Assembly (NCBI GenBank): GCA_002104935.1
Contig: MCGT01000007.1
Coordinates: 434,001 to 498,000, forward strand
Direction: 5' to 3'
Origin: Hesseltinella vesiculosa
Lineage: Eukaryota > Mucoromycota > Mucoromycetes > Mucorales > Cunninghamellaceae
Length of the DNA: 64,000 bases
Within the stretch, counting starts at the first letter, position 1, and each line of letters opens with the position of its first letter. Position numbers and translations under genes: made by a program. This document shows positions 34,508 to 44,437 of the stretch, one piece after another. The notes under the pieces were generated by a model that saw only the letters and a list, made by a program, of their open reading frames with translations, did no database searches and was not told the DNA's origin.

Positions 34508-36684
34508 GAGATAGAAGAAGAAAAAAAAAACTGCGATGCATATCCTTACTGAATAACCTGCTATTTATTATATTATGATTTTTGCTTTCCTGGCGACACC
34601 CTTGATCTAGTGGCAATATGGTGGCTCGTATGTCGGAGCAGGATGAACAAGATCATTTTGGCTCACAGTCTAATTTTGAGCGTATCAACCCACGCTTTCT
34701 CACAAAGTACCAGCTGATTCTAGATTGCAAGCATCCACTACGAAACCTTGAGCTGGGCATTATAACAATTGTTAAAAGAGGCGTGTTTGCCTACTGATTC
34801 TCTTCTTATTTATGTCTCACCTCCTCACTGTCCCTCTCTGATGTAGATAAAAAAAAAAGAGTTGTCGATTTGCCCCCTTTATTTCTACATATTATTTTTC
34901 GCTTTGATGACAATAACGGCGTTCTGCCTTCATCTAGAGTATTACATTGCCAACTCTTCGCTACCCAGAGTGCCTGCAGTTGTTCACGAGATAAGATGCA
35001 CCGGCGACTTTTTTTTTTTTTTTTGAGTTGAGTACAGGGTGTCAGGAACCATATTGGCATTTGTTGCGATGGGAATGTTTAGCAATTTATACCAATGGCG
35101 CCATGTTTCAGACTACAGCTTCCAGATTGGGTATTTGTCGGTTGCCATAGCAACCTTCTTCTCTAGTTTTCCAGCAATCCAAAAAAAAAAAAAAAAAAAA
35201 AAATTGGATGAGGCTGAAGGTGACAGCCAATGACAAGCTCCCATTTTTTGGACTGTTTTCTTTTGTGGCTGGGTTACGGACTCGTCGACTCGTCTTAAGG
35301 AGCAGGGTTTAGGGTTTTGGGACCAGTCGAACAGGTTTGTGGCTGGGTTGCCGATTTGACTAATTTGTGGCTGGGTTCCGACTTGACTTACTTGTGGCGG
35401 GTTGTTGGTTACTGAACTTGACTTGACTTGACTTGACTAAGGTGTAGGGTTTTGGGTTTAGGTTACCAGCGAACTGATTTTCTCAGCATCCATACCCAAA
35501 GGCCTTTCTCCTGTGCAAAATATCACCTTGATCCGTTTGCTCAAAAATAAATTAGAGTATTTCTTCTTTTTTTTTCCAAAGCCAAGGAGACCCCTTGCTA
35601 TTTCGGGTTTCCACCAAAACACCTCAAATCTGGCGCACATGGTACGTAGATGAGCAGTGATCTTGGTAAAAACCACGCACCTTCTAGGTGATGTGGTTTT
35701 TTTTTTTTTTTTTTTTTTTTTTTGCCCTGCAGATAGCTCCGACGCTCTGATTGGCCGCGATTTTGCAGAAGAGAGTGTTCAACGGCCCCAAGGCATTTCT
35801 ATCCAATCAGTCAAAAAAAGAATGAGGTCTGGGGGTATGATGTGTCAGGAACAGACCGAATCTATTGACATGACTAGCAGATGATGCAGCTATACCGGTA
35901 AATCTGGACAACCAGAATGCTTGACAAGCCAATAATAAAATAAAAAGGTCGGCAGTGAGTGGTAAAACCATGGCGAAAAAAAAAAAAAAAAAAAAAGGAC
36001 GCTTCAACGAAATAGGGGTGTCTCATGACATCGACTCTTCAATTCAAAAGGAAGATAAATAAAAAAATTAACCATGAGCCAATATACTGGTAATTGAAAT
36101 GGTGGAATATGTCCTTTCCAGTATTTTGACCTTCCACTTTTTGTTGATGAAGCCTTGAGCAGAACCATCTAGGTATCTTTACTTTATTGAAAATAACACA
36201 ATATATTATCCATACTGACCTCATGGCAATCAACCCATCATCCATATATCGCCATGCAACTCCAACATGCACCCCCATATCTCCCAATACCCGCCAGGTC
36301 TTCACCTTCCTTTTTCGGACAGCACTACAGTCAGAAATAAAAAAAAAAACTGCCTGGCGAGCTCACTGATTGTCAACTTAGTCGTTATAAAAAAAAAGGA
36401 CCCATCACCTACTTATCCACCTACGATGCCACCAGAGCAAAGACAAGGTGGTAATGGTAACATGGTGGCATCGTGGCTCTGAAAATGACAGCCTTACTGG
36501 TAACGAGCACAGAAAAAGCCCACCAAAAAAAACGCAGCCGTCCTCGCTTCTTCCTCTATCTTTCTACAATTACTGACGAGGCAAGTGATAGCAAAAAAAA
36601 AAAGCGTCTGCAAAAAAAAAAAATTAAAAGAAAAATGCAGAACAATAGGAAAAAAATTTTTTGTCGAGAAAGACAAAAAAGAAA
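34508..36684. repeat. Intergenic region with degenerate tandem motifs and telomere-like repeats
   Basis: No gene supported over 2.2 kb. Direct copies of TTGTGGCTGGGTT occur at 35263, 35337 and 35365, with a near copy at 35392. A run of CTTGA units lies at about 35416-35438. Telomere-like G-rich units GGGTTTAGGGTTTTGGG (about 35304-35320) and GTAGGGTTTTGGGTTTAGG (about 35444-35462) flank these. Long A or T runs occur at 35016-35024, 35180-35203, 35698-35723 and 35976-35997. Confidence 0.6.
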
Positions 36685-36758
36685 CGCTCCTGGGAAGGCT
36701 CGAACTTCCAACCTCTCGATTAACAGTCGAACGCGCTAGCCAATTGCGCCACAGAAGC
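36685..36758 (-). tRNA. tRNA-Asn: tRNA-Asn (anticodon GTT)
   Basis: 74 nt read on the minus strand from 36758 to 36685. The acceptor stem GCTTCTG pairs with CAGGAGC (one T-G wobble), with discriminator G at 36685. The D arm GCGC/GCGC encloses a loop starting AATTGG. The anticodon stem TTCGA/TCGAG has loop CTGTTAA with anticodon GTT, which reads AAY codons for asparagine. The variable loop is AGGTT. The T stem GGAAG/CTTCC has the universal TTCGAGC loop, which also forms the B box. No intron and no encoded CCA, as expected of a nuclear gene. A T-run for Pol III termination lies just downstream (36654-36662 reads as A/T-rich on this strand). Confidence 0.95.
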
Positions 36759-36774
36759 TTGTGAATGTCAAAGC

Positions 36775-36970
36775 GGCGGTACAATTGTGTCCGAATTTGG
36801 AAATTTTGACGCCGGACTAGCCCGGGAGCCGGCAAAAAGGCCGATGTCGCACAAGCGTCCAAGATCGGACATGATCGGCTCTAAATTGAATCCCAGTGGT
36901 GGTACAATTTTACCCTAATTTGGAATTTTACCTGTCGGACCAGCCCGGGACCAGGTGAAAAGTGCGAGTC
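36775..36970. repeat. Diverged direct repeat pair immediately 5' of tRNA-Asn
   Basis: Two related units of about 70 bp, at 36775-36847 and 36898-36970, begin GGYGGTACAATT, continue with AATTTGGAAATTTT-like sequence, share the core GGACYAGCCCGGGA and end in AAAA. Each can form a hairpin around that core, with different but complementary stem arms in each copy. Position 17 bp upstream of a Pol III gene suggests a remnant of a tRNA-targeting element; inferred. Confidence 0.6.
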
Positions 36971-37010
36971 CGGTGAGTCTCCGGATAGCTGATCACAGGT
37001 TGGGTCAGTA

Positions 37011-37018
37011 TGACGTCA
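37011..37018. promoter_or_regulatory. Perfect CRE/ATF palindrome TGACGTCA
   Basis: Eight-base palindrome that bZIP factors of the ATF/CREB (Atf1) class bind. It lies in the spacer between tRNA-Asn and the 3' end of the MBOAT gene, so no obvious target gene; may be chance. Confidence 0.25.
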
Positions 37019-37723
37019 TTTATTATTTTTTTTTGGTCACTCCATGGTTTTTTTTTTTTTTTTTCCAGCTTACTAAAGGGTTCTTCATATCCTGCAAAGA
37101 CCGACACAAGGACTTTTGCTTTTTCTTTTTTCACTTCATTATAAGTCTCGTCTTTTGCACGTTAAATCGCACAACACTCTACATTCGCCTCTACCATTGT
37201 TTTTTTTTTATTCTGAAACTAACCTGTTTGTTTAGGTTGTCTTCCAATAACAAAGCTCTGCTATGATTGAAAGGCAGGCTTCTGATAGATCTTTTTTTTT
37301 TTTTTCTACACTTCAACATCCAACACTCCAAGAACTTTTAATTATAATGCACCTAAAAGGCATCGTGTTATGGAAGGGTAGTTACATTAACATATCATGC
37401 TATATGCATCTTTGTTACATATTTGAAGCATCCAGTGCTAACTAATAGCCCTGCGCCGTGTTTTTTTTTTTTTTTTTTGGCTAGTGTTTGCAAGATGAAT
37501 GGGAACTGGGACACATTCACCCTAGGCTGGGGGCCATCGGCGCAAGATTGACAACGTTAAGCACCAGCAGCAAGGGCTCCAAGGTTGCCTCGAATAGAAA
37601 AAACAGTGCGTTGCGTTTTTTTTTTTCTATTCAGGGCAAACCGCTTTATTCCAGTGGCCATGGCGGGTGACGGCTACGTGTAAGGTAGAAAAGAGCCAGA
37701 AAATAGGAATAAGGGACTTTTTT
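37019..37723. other. Intergenic region downstream of the MBOAT gene
   Basis: AT-rich with T-runs at 37047-37064, 37200-37210, 37292-37304, 37461-37478 and 37616-37626. No gene seen. Confidence 0.55.
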
Positions 37724-39292
37724 TTATTCTTGTTTGAGTAAGGATTTGTGGGAAGCCTCGTGTTTGGCAAGGAAGGGTTGGGAACAGAGGATAAAAAAGA
37801 GAGCGAAGTGGCCAAAAAAGTAGACTTGGCGATAGGCTTGGTAAGCAGCTGAGAGGGAGAGGAGGTCAAAGCCGACGCCGGCATAGTAGAGCGTGGTGGA
37901 GCAGAGGAACCAAGCGAGAAAGGACTGACAGAGACGGGTGGCTCTGTTTTTGGCAAAGTAGGCATCGATACCGGAGAGAGAGAGCCAGCGACGCAGGATG
38001 TTTTCAGCCATGACATCGAGGAATTCCATGAGGAAAGTGGTGAAGTAGCCAAGGTGGTGGATGCCGTGCCAAGAGGCGAGGAAAAAGAGGGTGGCAAATT
38101 GAGAGACGGTTTTGTTGCCTACCCACATCAGCCGCTTGAACACATAATATTTGCTCCAGTAGTTCGTGTTGATGTTGAAGCTGGCAATGATATGGTCGAT
38201 GGAGGTCGCAGTTTCGTAGCGGAGAGGATCGACGTTGCACAGCCCTGCAAACTCGTGCCGGCCGTGTTTGTTTTTGCCTTCGTAACCCAAGCCAAAACCT
38301 GCTGTTGCACCTGTTGGGGAAAAAAAAAAAAAAAAAAGAGGACATGAGCTGGTGCTTGCTCCTCGGCAACCTCTCTCTCTTTTTTTTTTTTTACCTTCTG
38401 TCAAGAGCCAGACGCCCAAGTATTTTGTAAAAACAAATTTTCCGGTGAGCCAAAAGAGAGCGAAGCGGCGGAGGACAGGCAAGGTGGCAAATTCATCGGT
38501 GAGAAGGTAACTCGAGGGATAGGCGGCGCCGATGAGTTGCTGGACAGCCAGATAGAAACCGGCACAGGTGAAGCATCGGAGGATGTAGCGGATTTGATGA
38601 GTGGTTTTTGTCCATGTTGGATCAGTGGAGGCCATGTGCAGCCAGCGTTGATACAGGGAAAATGAGAATTGAGGGCCAATGAGGAAAGCCGAAGGAAAAT
38701 AGCAATAGGCAAGAACATGAGAGAGTGGAGGGAGTGTAGGTAGAGGGGTATCATGAGCAAAGGACAGAGGGCGGCCACTGGTGGAGGCAGGTTTCGGTTG
38801 ATCATCGTTTGTAGATTTTTTTTCTAGACGCTGGCCATCCATAAAGTCAAAGCTGAAGCCCATCCAGCGCAGGCAAAGGATGCATTGAGGCATTGTCCAA
38901 GAGATTTCATAGCCGTCCGAAGCCATGGTGAAGTAGCCAGCCAAGAGATAAATCGAGTGAAAGAGCCAGACAGCAGCCACAGCCCAGGTGCGGCGGCCCT
39001 GGAACAGCCAGCACAGCGAGTAGCTTACGAAGGACGAGAATAAGGAGTGGTAGATGGCCTGCCCATTAAAAAAGGCAGCCATTGTTAACCCACAGGTCAG
39101 GATGAAGCGATTGCGGGTGTCCATAAAACGTTTCATGTTGAGCTTGTCATTTTGCACGTGAGCATTGGGGTTGCCGTAGAGGCATTGATAGAGAAGTGCC
39201 ACAGGGTAAGCCGAGATCAGGGTCAGTAACAGCCTTAGGGATGGCTCGGGAATACCGGTATATTCTGCCAAGATAACGGTGGGGTGCTGCAT
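37724..39292 (-). CDS. MBOAT-family lysophospholipid acyltransferase
   Basis: Two exons, 39292-38395 and 38310-37724; 494 aa. The intron stays in frame but is T-rich with proper GT-AG ends and interrupts a conserved part. There are about ten hydrophobic segments. MBOAT landmarks: TNYWSKYYVFKRLMWVGN near residue 350 (with the conserved Asn region) and LASWHGIHHLGYF near 385 with the catalytic His. VGF, YCYFPSAFLIGPQFSF and the N-terminal pattern resemble LPCAT3/MBOAT5 and yeast Ale1. These re-acylate lysophosphatidylcholine/ethanolamine/serine with acyl-CoA in the ER membrane (Lands cycle). Which headgroup is preferred cannot be read from sequence. The C-terminus (KHEASHKSLLKQE) is lysine-rich, similar to ER-retention tails but without a perfect KKxx. 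The 128-bp spacer to DHX34's 3' end carries its promoter. Confidence 0.9.
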   Translation of the reverse strand: MQHPTVILAEYTGIPEPSLRLLLTLISAYPVALLYQCLYGNPNAHVQNDKLNMKRFMDTRNRFILTCGLTMAAFFNGQAIYHSLFSSFVSYSLCWLFQGRRTWAVAAVWLFHSIYLLAGYFTMASDGYEISWTMPQCILCLRWMGFSFDFMDGQRLEKKSTNDDQPKPASTSGRPLSFAHDTPLPTLPPLSHVLAYCYFPSAFLIGPQFSFSLYQRWLHMASTDPTWTKTTHQIRYILRCFTCAGFYLAVQQLIGAAYPSSYLLTDEFATLPVLRRFALFWLTGKFVFTKYLGVWLLTEGKKKKRERGCRGASTSSCPLFFFFFSPTGATAGFGLGYEGKNKHGRHEFAGLCNVDPLRYETATSIDHIIASFNINTNYWSKYYVFKRLMWVGNKTVSQFATLFFLASWHGIHHLGYFTTFLMEFLDVMAENILRRWLSLSGIDAYFAKNRATRLCQSFLAWFLCSTTLYYAGVGFDLLSLSAAYQAYRQVYFFGHFALFFILCSQPFLAKHEASHKSLLKQE

Positions 39293-39420
39293 ATTTAAAT
39301 TGAAAAAAAAAAAAAGAGATGAAAAAAAGAGAGTTGGGAAAAAAAAAGGGAAAACGCTTGCCGGTTTTTATTCTCTGCCCTGGTCCCCTTTTTTGCTCTC
39401 CTTAAAAAAAGTGCTTTCTT

Positions 39421-42400
39421 TTACTTCTTTGCAAGGCAGTTGGCTACATGTTCCAGTAAATCTTGTTTCCGAAGCACCAATGTGTCATCGCAATGTGGAC
39501 AATGCCAAAACATGCGGACGGAACCTGGGATTTTGTTCAGGTCTTGTTGATCCAAGGGAATCGATGTTGCACATGAAGGTACCTGGAGACTGTTGTACCA
39601 CAAACGAGGGGTGATTTGGACACCTTGTCGTATCACTATTGGCACAAAATAAAGTTTTGGTTAGCCTTTGTTTCTCCCTCCCCCCCTTTTTTTTTTCGGT
39701 TACCATCTTTTGCATGCCATGAGCGAGGGACACCTTGGGATTCTTCAGGTCTTTTGTTCCAATGCGTATACTGCCCAAGAATTTCTGGTTAGGCTAAATG
39801 TGGCATCCAAATCAGGGACATTTACCATGGTCATGAATTCCGTGGCCTTTCCCATGGTCAAGTCGGCAGAGATGGAGATAGACAAGAATTCGTTCATTTC
39901 AGCTTTTTTTCATATAAAAAAAGATCATGTGCATGAATATGTCTGTCACTCCAGGAGCCATTTTCGTGTTACCTAACATGTTCTGGACACAGTGTTGAAA
40001 TGAAGCTTCAACATTGGGGGTCCACAAGTCGATGGCTGGCATAGGGTCCTCCAGATCTAGGATGTCTTGGATTGCAATGGGGAGATGGAAGCGAACAGAA
40101 TCGGACAGGAGGACGGTTTGGTCTGGGTCATCCTGGTTTGGTTGCTGCAAAAAAAAAAAAAAAAGTTTCGTATGCGCTCTTTGCTTGTTACTGTAAGATG
40201 GGGATGAGTACCTGTGATCCATAGCGTAATTTGTGATGGAAAAGGGTCTCCCAGGCATGGCGTAGTTTGTAGGCTAAGCGCAAGACGAATTGGGCAACGA
40301 CACTTGTTTTGAATCGGATGATAAAAAATGCATCGGCTACAATGACGCTACAGTCTTCGTTGGTGTCCACTAGATGACGGGTATGCAAGGGTCAGCCCTT
40401 GACGCAGGGTCGAGTGTGACAAAATAAAAACTTACAGTGCCGGGAGAATAATAGGAGCATATGGATGCCTGTAAGAAAAAAAGGAAATCGTCAGGAGTTG
40501 TGGAAGAGGAAAAAAAAGGTGGCGTACCTGGGACTCGGGTCAAATTCAGTAAATATGGCTTGTTGGTTTCTAGCATTTGTAGATAGCATAGCAGTTGATT
40601 TTGGATGCCTTGTTCCACCAAAAGGTCGTCTAGATAAGTGAGAGAGAAAAACAAGGTTGACTACGGACTTGAGAAGATTGAGAGTTTACCCTTGCGCACA
40701 TTTTCGCCCAGCACTCGAACCCAATCGGGATGCTGAGCCAAAGTGCTGGAAGGATGCAATGACAGGAACGACGCCACTAAAAATAAAGGAGGGTATGAGA
40801 AAGCAGGGCTCTCCTTTCCCCTTTTTTACTTACCTGGGGTATGAAAGACCAGTTCGTCGCTTTTTCGATATGGATTATGAGCATCGCCAATAGCAAACTG
40901 GGGATACAGGGTGGAGGACAAGATGAGTTTAAGGATTTGGATGGTATCGTCGTCCAACGCACGGGCGCGCTTTTCAAGGCGAGCCAAATTGTTTTTAAGC
41001 GAGAATTCAATGGATCGTAGATCTACACCGTCGTCATCGTCATGGCAGCCATCATAATCTTGATTCAGAGACAACACCTTTTTTTTCTTGTTGTGTTGAT
41101 CGTAGCGGCCACGTTTTAGCAATTCCTTTTGTTGTCTTTTCTCCCTCTAACAAAAAAAAGTACGTTAGACCCCTGTGTCTCCGAGTACGGCTTTATGATG
41201 AACCTTGTCTTGATGGTCATGTTCGTCGTCTAGATCAGTCATCGCACCAGGGTCAAAGTCGCGCAAGATCTTTTCAAATTGGCCACGGATCTTGGTGATC
41301 TCGTAAAGTCGTTGTTCTTCGGCACCATTGGCGCGGCACCAGGCTTTGGAAGATTGCTACAAGTGACTGGTATGTTAAAAAGTGTGGAAGAGAAAGCAGG
41401 TGATTTACCTTTGTATGGACTTTGATGTGGATCCAAGATTGCCAGAGGTGGAGCAAGGTGAACGGGTCACCGTGATGAGATGCAAAGGATTTTTGTTTCT
41501 AAAAAGAGTCAGGGCTTCAGCTCTTTGCAACAAAAGCCAGTTTTTTTTTTTTTTTTCCGGGGGTACCTTTGAGAGATCTTCCCGTCCAGGAGAAAGGCGG
41601 ATGAAAGGGGACTGGACACTCATACACGCCACCAGAGTCAAAACAGGGTCAGCGACGCGGTAGGTCAGGCCCAAGAGAAGCATTTTGCCAATGACAGCGT
41701 CGACAGGGAGATTCGACAGCACTTTTCCCAAAGGAGTGATGCGTTCCTGCTCGTCCAGAGCCCCTAGGTTTTGCAACAACACCAAGGATGCCTCTATACT
41801 TTCCAATGCCGGTGGCTGTTATTATTTTTGTTATTTTTTTTTTTTTTAAAAAAAAAGTTAGCTGCATGCTGATGGGCTGTTGGCCGGCCTTACCTCGATA
41901 AAGTCAAAGGAGCGAGGGTCGCCTAGATCAAGAGCTTTGATGTTGAGGACAATCGGTTCCAAAGCACCTCGCTGGATCTCGGGCACAGAGTAATCGTTCA
42001 AGTGGGTAAATTCGTTTTCTGAGTAGAGTCGATAGCATTGGCCAGGGCCAGTGCGGCCGGCTCGGCCGGCTCGTTGTTTTGCGCTTGCTTTAGAGATCCA
42101 AAATTCGGACAGGCGCTGCATATTGGTCATTGCGTCGTGGCTGGATTCCTTGACTTTGCCAGAGTCGACAATAAAGCGGATGCCATCGATTGTCACGCTT
42201 GTCTCAGCACTGGTCATAGGTGACAATAGGTGAGCGTGCCTTGTTTTTTTTTTTTTTTTTTTTGACTTGCATGTTGGAGCTTATGATGCATTTGCGGATG
42301 CCTTCAGGAGGAGCGTCAAATATTTTATCTTGATCATCCATTGCGACAGACGAATGCAGGATCAGGACAATCCATTTTTTGGTTGCTTCTGCATAGGACT

Positions 42401-44246
42401 GCAGGTCTTGTTCCAAAGCGGTGATCTACAAGAAGCATGAGCCTTTTTTCCTCCTCTGTTTTCCATTCGTTTGCTTGACCTCGTTAATGCCAGATAAAAA
42501 GATAAGTAGATCACCACGTTCGTGCGCAGGAGTCGTTTCGTCTATCTGCTGCATGACTCGTAAATAAGGGGCTGTGGAGGCATCAAAAACAGAACAGGTG
42601 AGTTGCCTGTCAAAATGAGAAAAAAGGTACCTGTGTCTAGTCTATCAGCCCGGCTGGGGATGGATGCCTACAAAAAAAAAAAAAGTTGGGAGAATGTGCG
42701 TAAAAAAAAGGAGGGCTTTCTGTTTTACCTTGATGGCAGCGGTTTGACGTTTATCATAGGAGGCATCGTCAATGAGTCGAGGATCTTCTTTGCCTTGGTT
42801 CCAATATTGGACATCGACACTGTACATTTTGCCAGGCACCTAAATGCATCAACATTTGTAAAAAAAAAAAAAAAAAAAAAAAGAAGGCTCGGGGGAGTTT
42901 ACCACGAGGGTTGGAGCGTCAAAGTAGTTGGCAAAGAGTTCAGCGTTGATAGTCGCACTCATCAAGACCAGGTAAAGGTCTTTGCGGGTGGTCATCAGGT
43001 GCTTGAGCACAGCTAGTAAAAAATCGGCTACAGGGAAGAAGATTGTGAGTTGTGAAAAAATAAAAAAAATCAGGTGTTTTTTTTTTTTTTTTTTACTTGT
43101 CATATGGCGTTCATGGACTTCATCAACAACGATGACCTGGTATTGAGATAGGGAACTGTCGGAAGCATACTGTCGAAGCAAGAGACCCTGGAAGTGACAA
43201 AGTGACAAAGTCAGCAAGACAGGCATGAAAGAGAGAGGGGTAGATCGTTTGCCTCGGTGAGAAATAAAATGCGGGTACGGTTGGTTCTCGTGCCTTCAAA
43301 GCGAACTTGATAAGCAATTTCTGATCCATATTCATTCATGGTTTCATAGCTAACACGGCGACTGAGCGAGGAGCAGGCGATACGTCTTGGTTGTGTACAG
43401 GCAATCCGGCTGAAGCCAGCTCGCAATAGGATCTGGGGGACTGATGGAGAGTGGGTAAGCTCAATGTGGAAGGGGATTGGAAAAAGGTCACCTTGGGTGG
43501 ATTTACCACAGCCTGTGTCTCCAGCAATCAGGAGCAAGCGTTCTCGTTGGAGGGTTTGGACAATGGCATTGGCATAAGGCGTGATAGGCAGAGCGGTGCG
43601 TGTCTGGTGGAACGAAAGAAAATAAAGGTATGGCGGGCGGGTCATTAGGGTGTGGTTTACCTCTTGGATTTTTTGATGTTGGCGGAGACGTTTCTTGGAG
43701 GAAAAGTCGTGAAAGAGGACAAGGGCGTGACGCAGAAGTCGTGATTGCCGATCAATGCGTTCATGGGTATCAAGAGGCGGGCTGGGGGAGCAGCGTTTTG
43801 CGATGGTTTCCCACAGTTTTTGGTAAAAGGCTACAGCAAAGAAGAGTGAATGCCAAGGAGCAAGTAAAGAGCAGTTACCTTCAAATTCGAAATAGAGAGG
43901 TGTGCCAGTGGCTAGCCACCACGACACGAGGCCACGGCGTCGTTTTGAAAAAAAAAGATCGTCGACTTGTTCATGCCAAGGCTGTTGGTTAGCTTCCATG
44001 GGGATCCAAGAGCACTTTTTGATAAAATCTTGGGCTTCGCTAATAGCTTTACTGCGTTGTGCAGGATCATTGATCTATGGATGGACCGAACATGGCGTTA
44101 GAAAAAAAAAAAAGGAGAGGAAGAAACGCAGGTCTGACCACATCTTTGAAAGACCATTTCTTTGGTAGAGCTGGCATCTTGATCAATTCACCAGATGGTA
44201 GATATCGGTCTTGATCGCCAGTTTGGTTGTACCTGCGTTTCCCCAT
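39421..44246 (-). CDS. DHX34: DHX34-type DEAH/DEVH-box RNA helicase
   Basis: 24 exons, 1138 aa: 44246-44139, 44074-43879, 43830-43661, 43603-43492, 43440-43253, 43187-43097, 43027-42903, 42839-42729, 42667-42631, 42571-42480, 42425-42271, 42209-41894, 41815-41567, 41498-41409, 41356-41204, 41146-40834, 40776-40690, 40629-40528, 40468-40436, 40369-40212, 40144-39973, 39902-39826, 39770-39704, 39635-39421. Introns after 43253 and 42271 are GC-AG; the second restores [11 protein letters not shown]. Motif [10 protein letters not shown] (about 186), motif II DEVH (about 280), SAT, and motif VI inside [21 protein letters not shown]. Then the HA2/OB region and a DHX34-like C-terminus ([14 protein letters not shown]) ending in a C-x2-C-x13-H-x3-C finger. 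Length matches human DHX34 (1143). DHX34 promotes nonsense-mediated decay by linking SMG1 and UPF1 in animals. The end of exon 1 is uncertain by 3 nt. Confidence 0.92.
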
Positions 44247-44437
44247 GATCGCAGCTTTTAGAATGGTAAAGGAAAAAAAAAAAAAAAAAGAGAGCTTACC
44301 TTTTTTTTTTTTTTTGTGTGTCATCGGTGGATCAAAAGCTAGAAAGAGAGGCAGTGGTTCCTCTTTGATTTAATTCGTATTCACAAGACGGGAATAAAAA
44401 GAAAGTTAAAAAAAGGGAGGCAATGGGGGAATCATAT

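Noticed and set aside
36640..36684. Second tRNA or snRNA next to tRNA-Asn
   Set aside because: A-rich sequence without A/B boxes or cloverleaf potential.
39771..39825. Shorter introns (32 or 41 nt) at the 3' end of DHX34
   Set aside because: They leave a phase that hits TGA in the last exon. The 55-nt intron has a CTAAC branch site and keeps the frame into the zinc finger.
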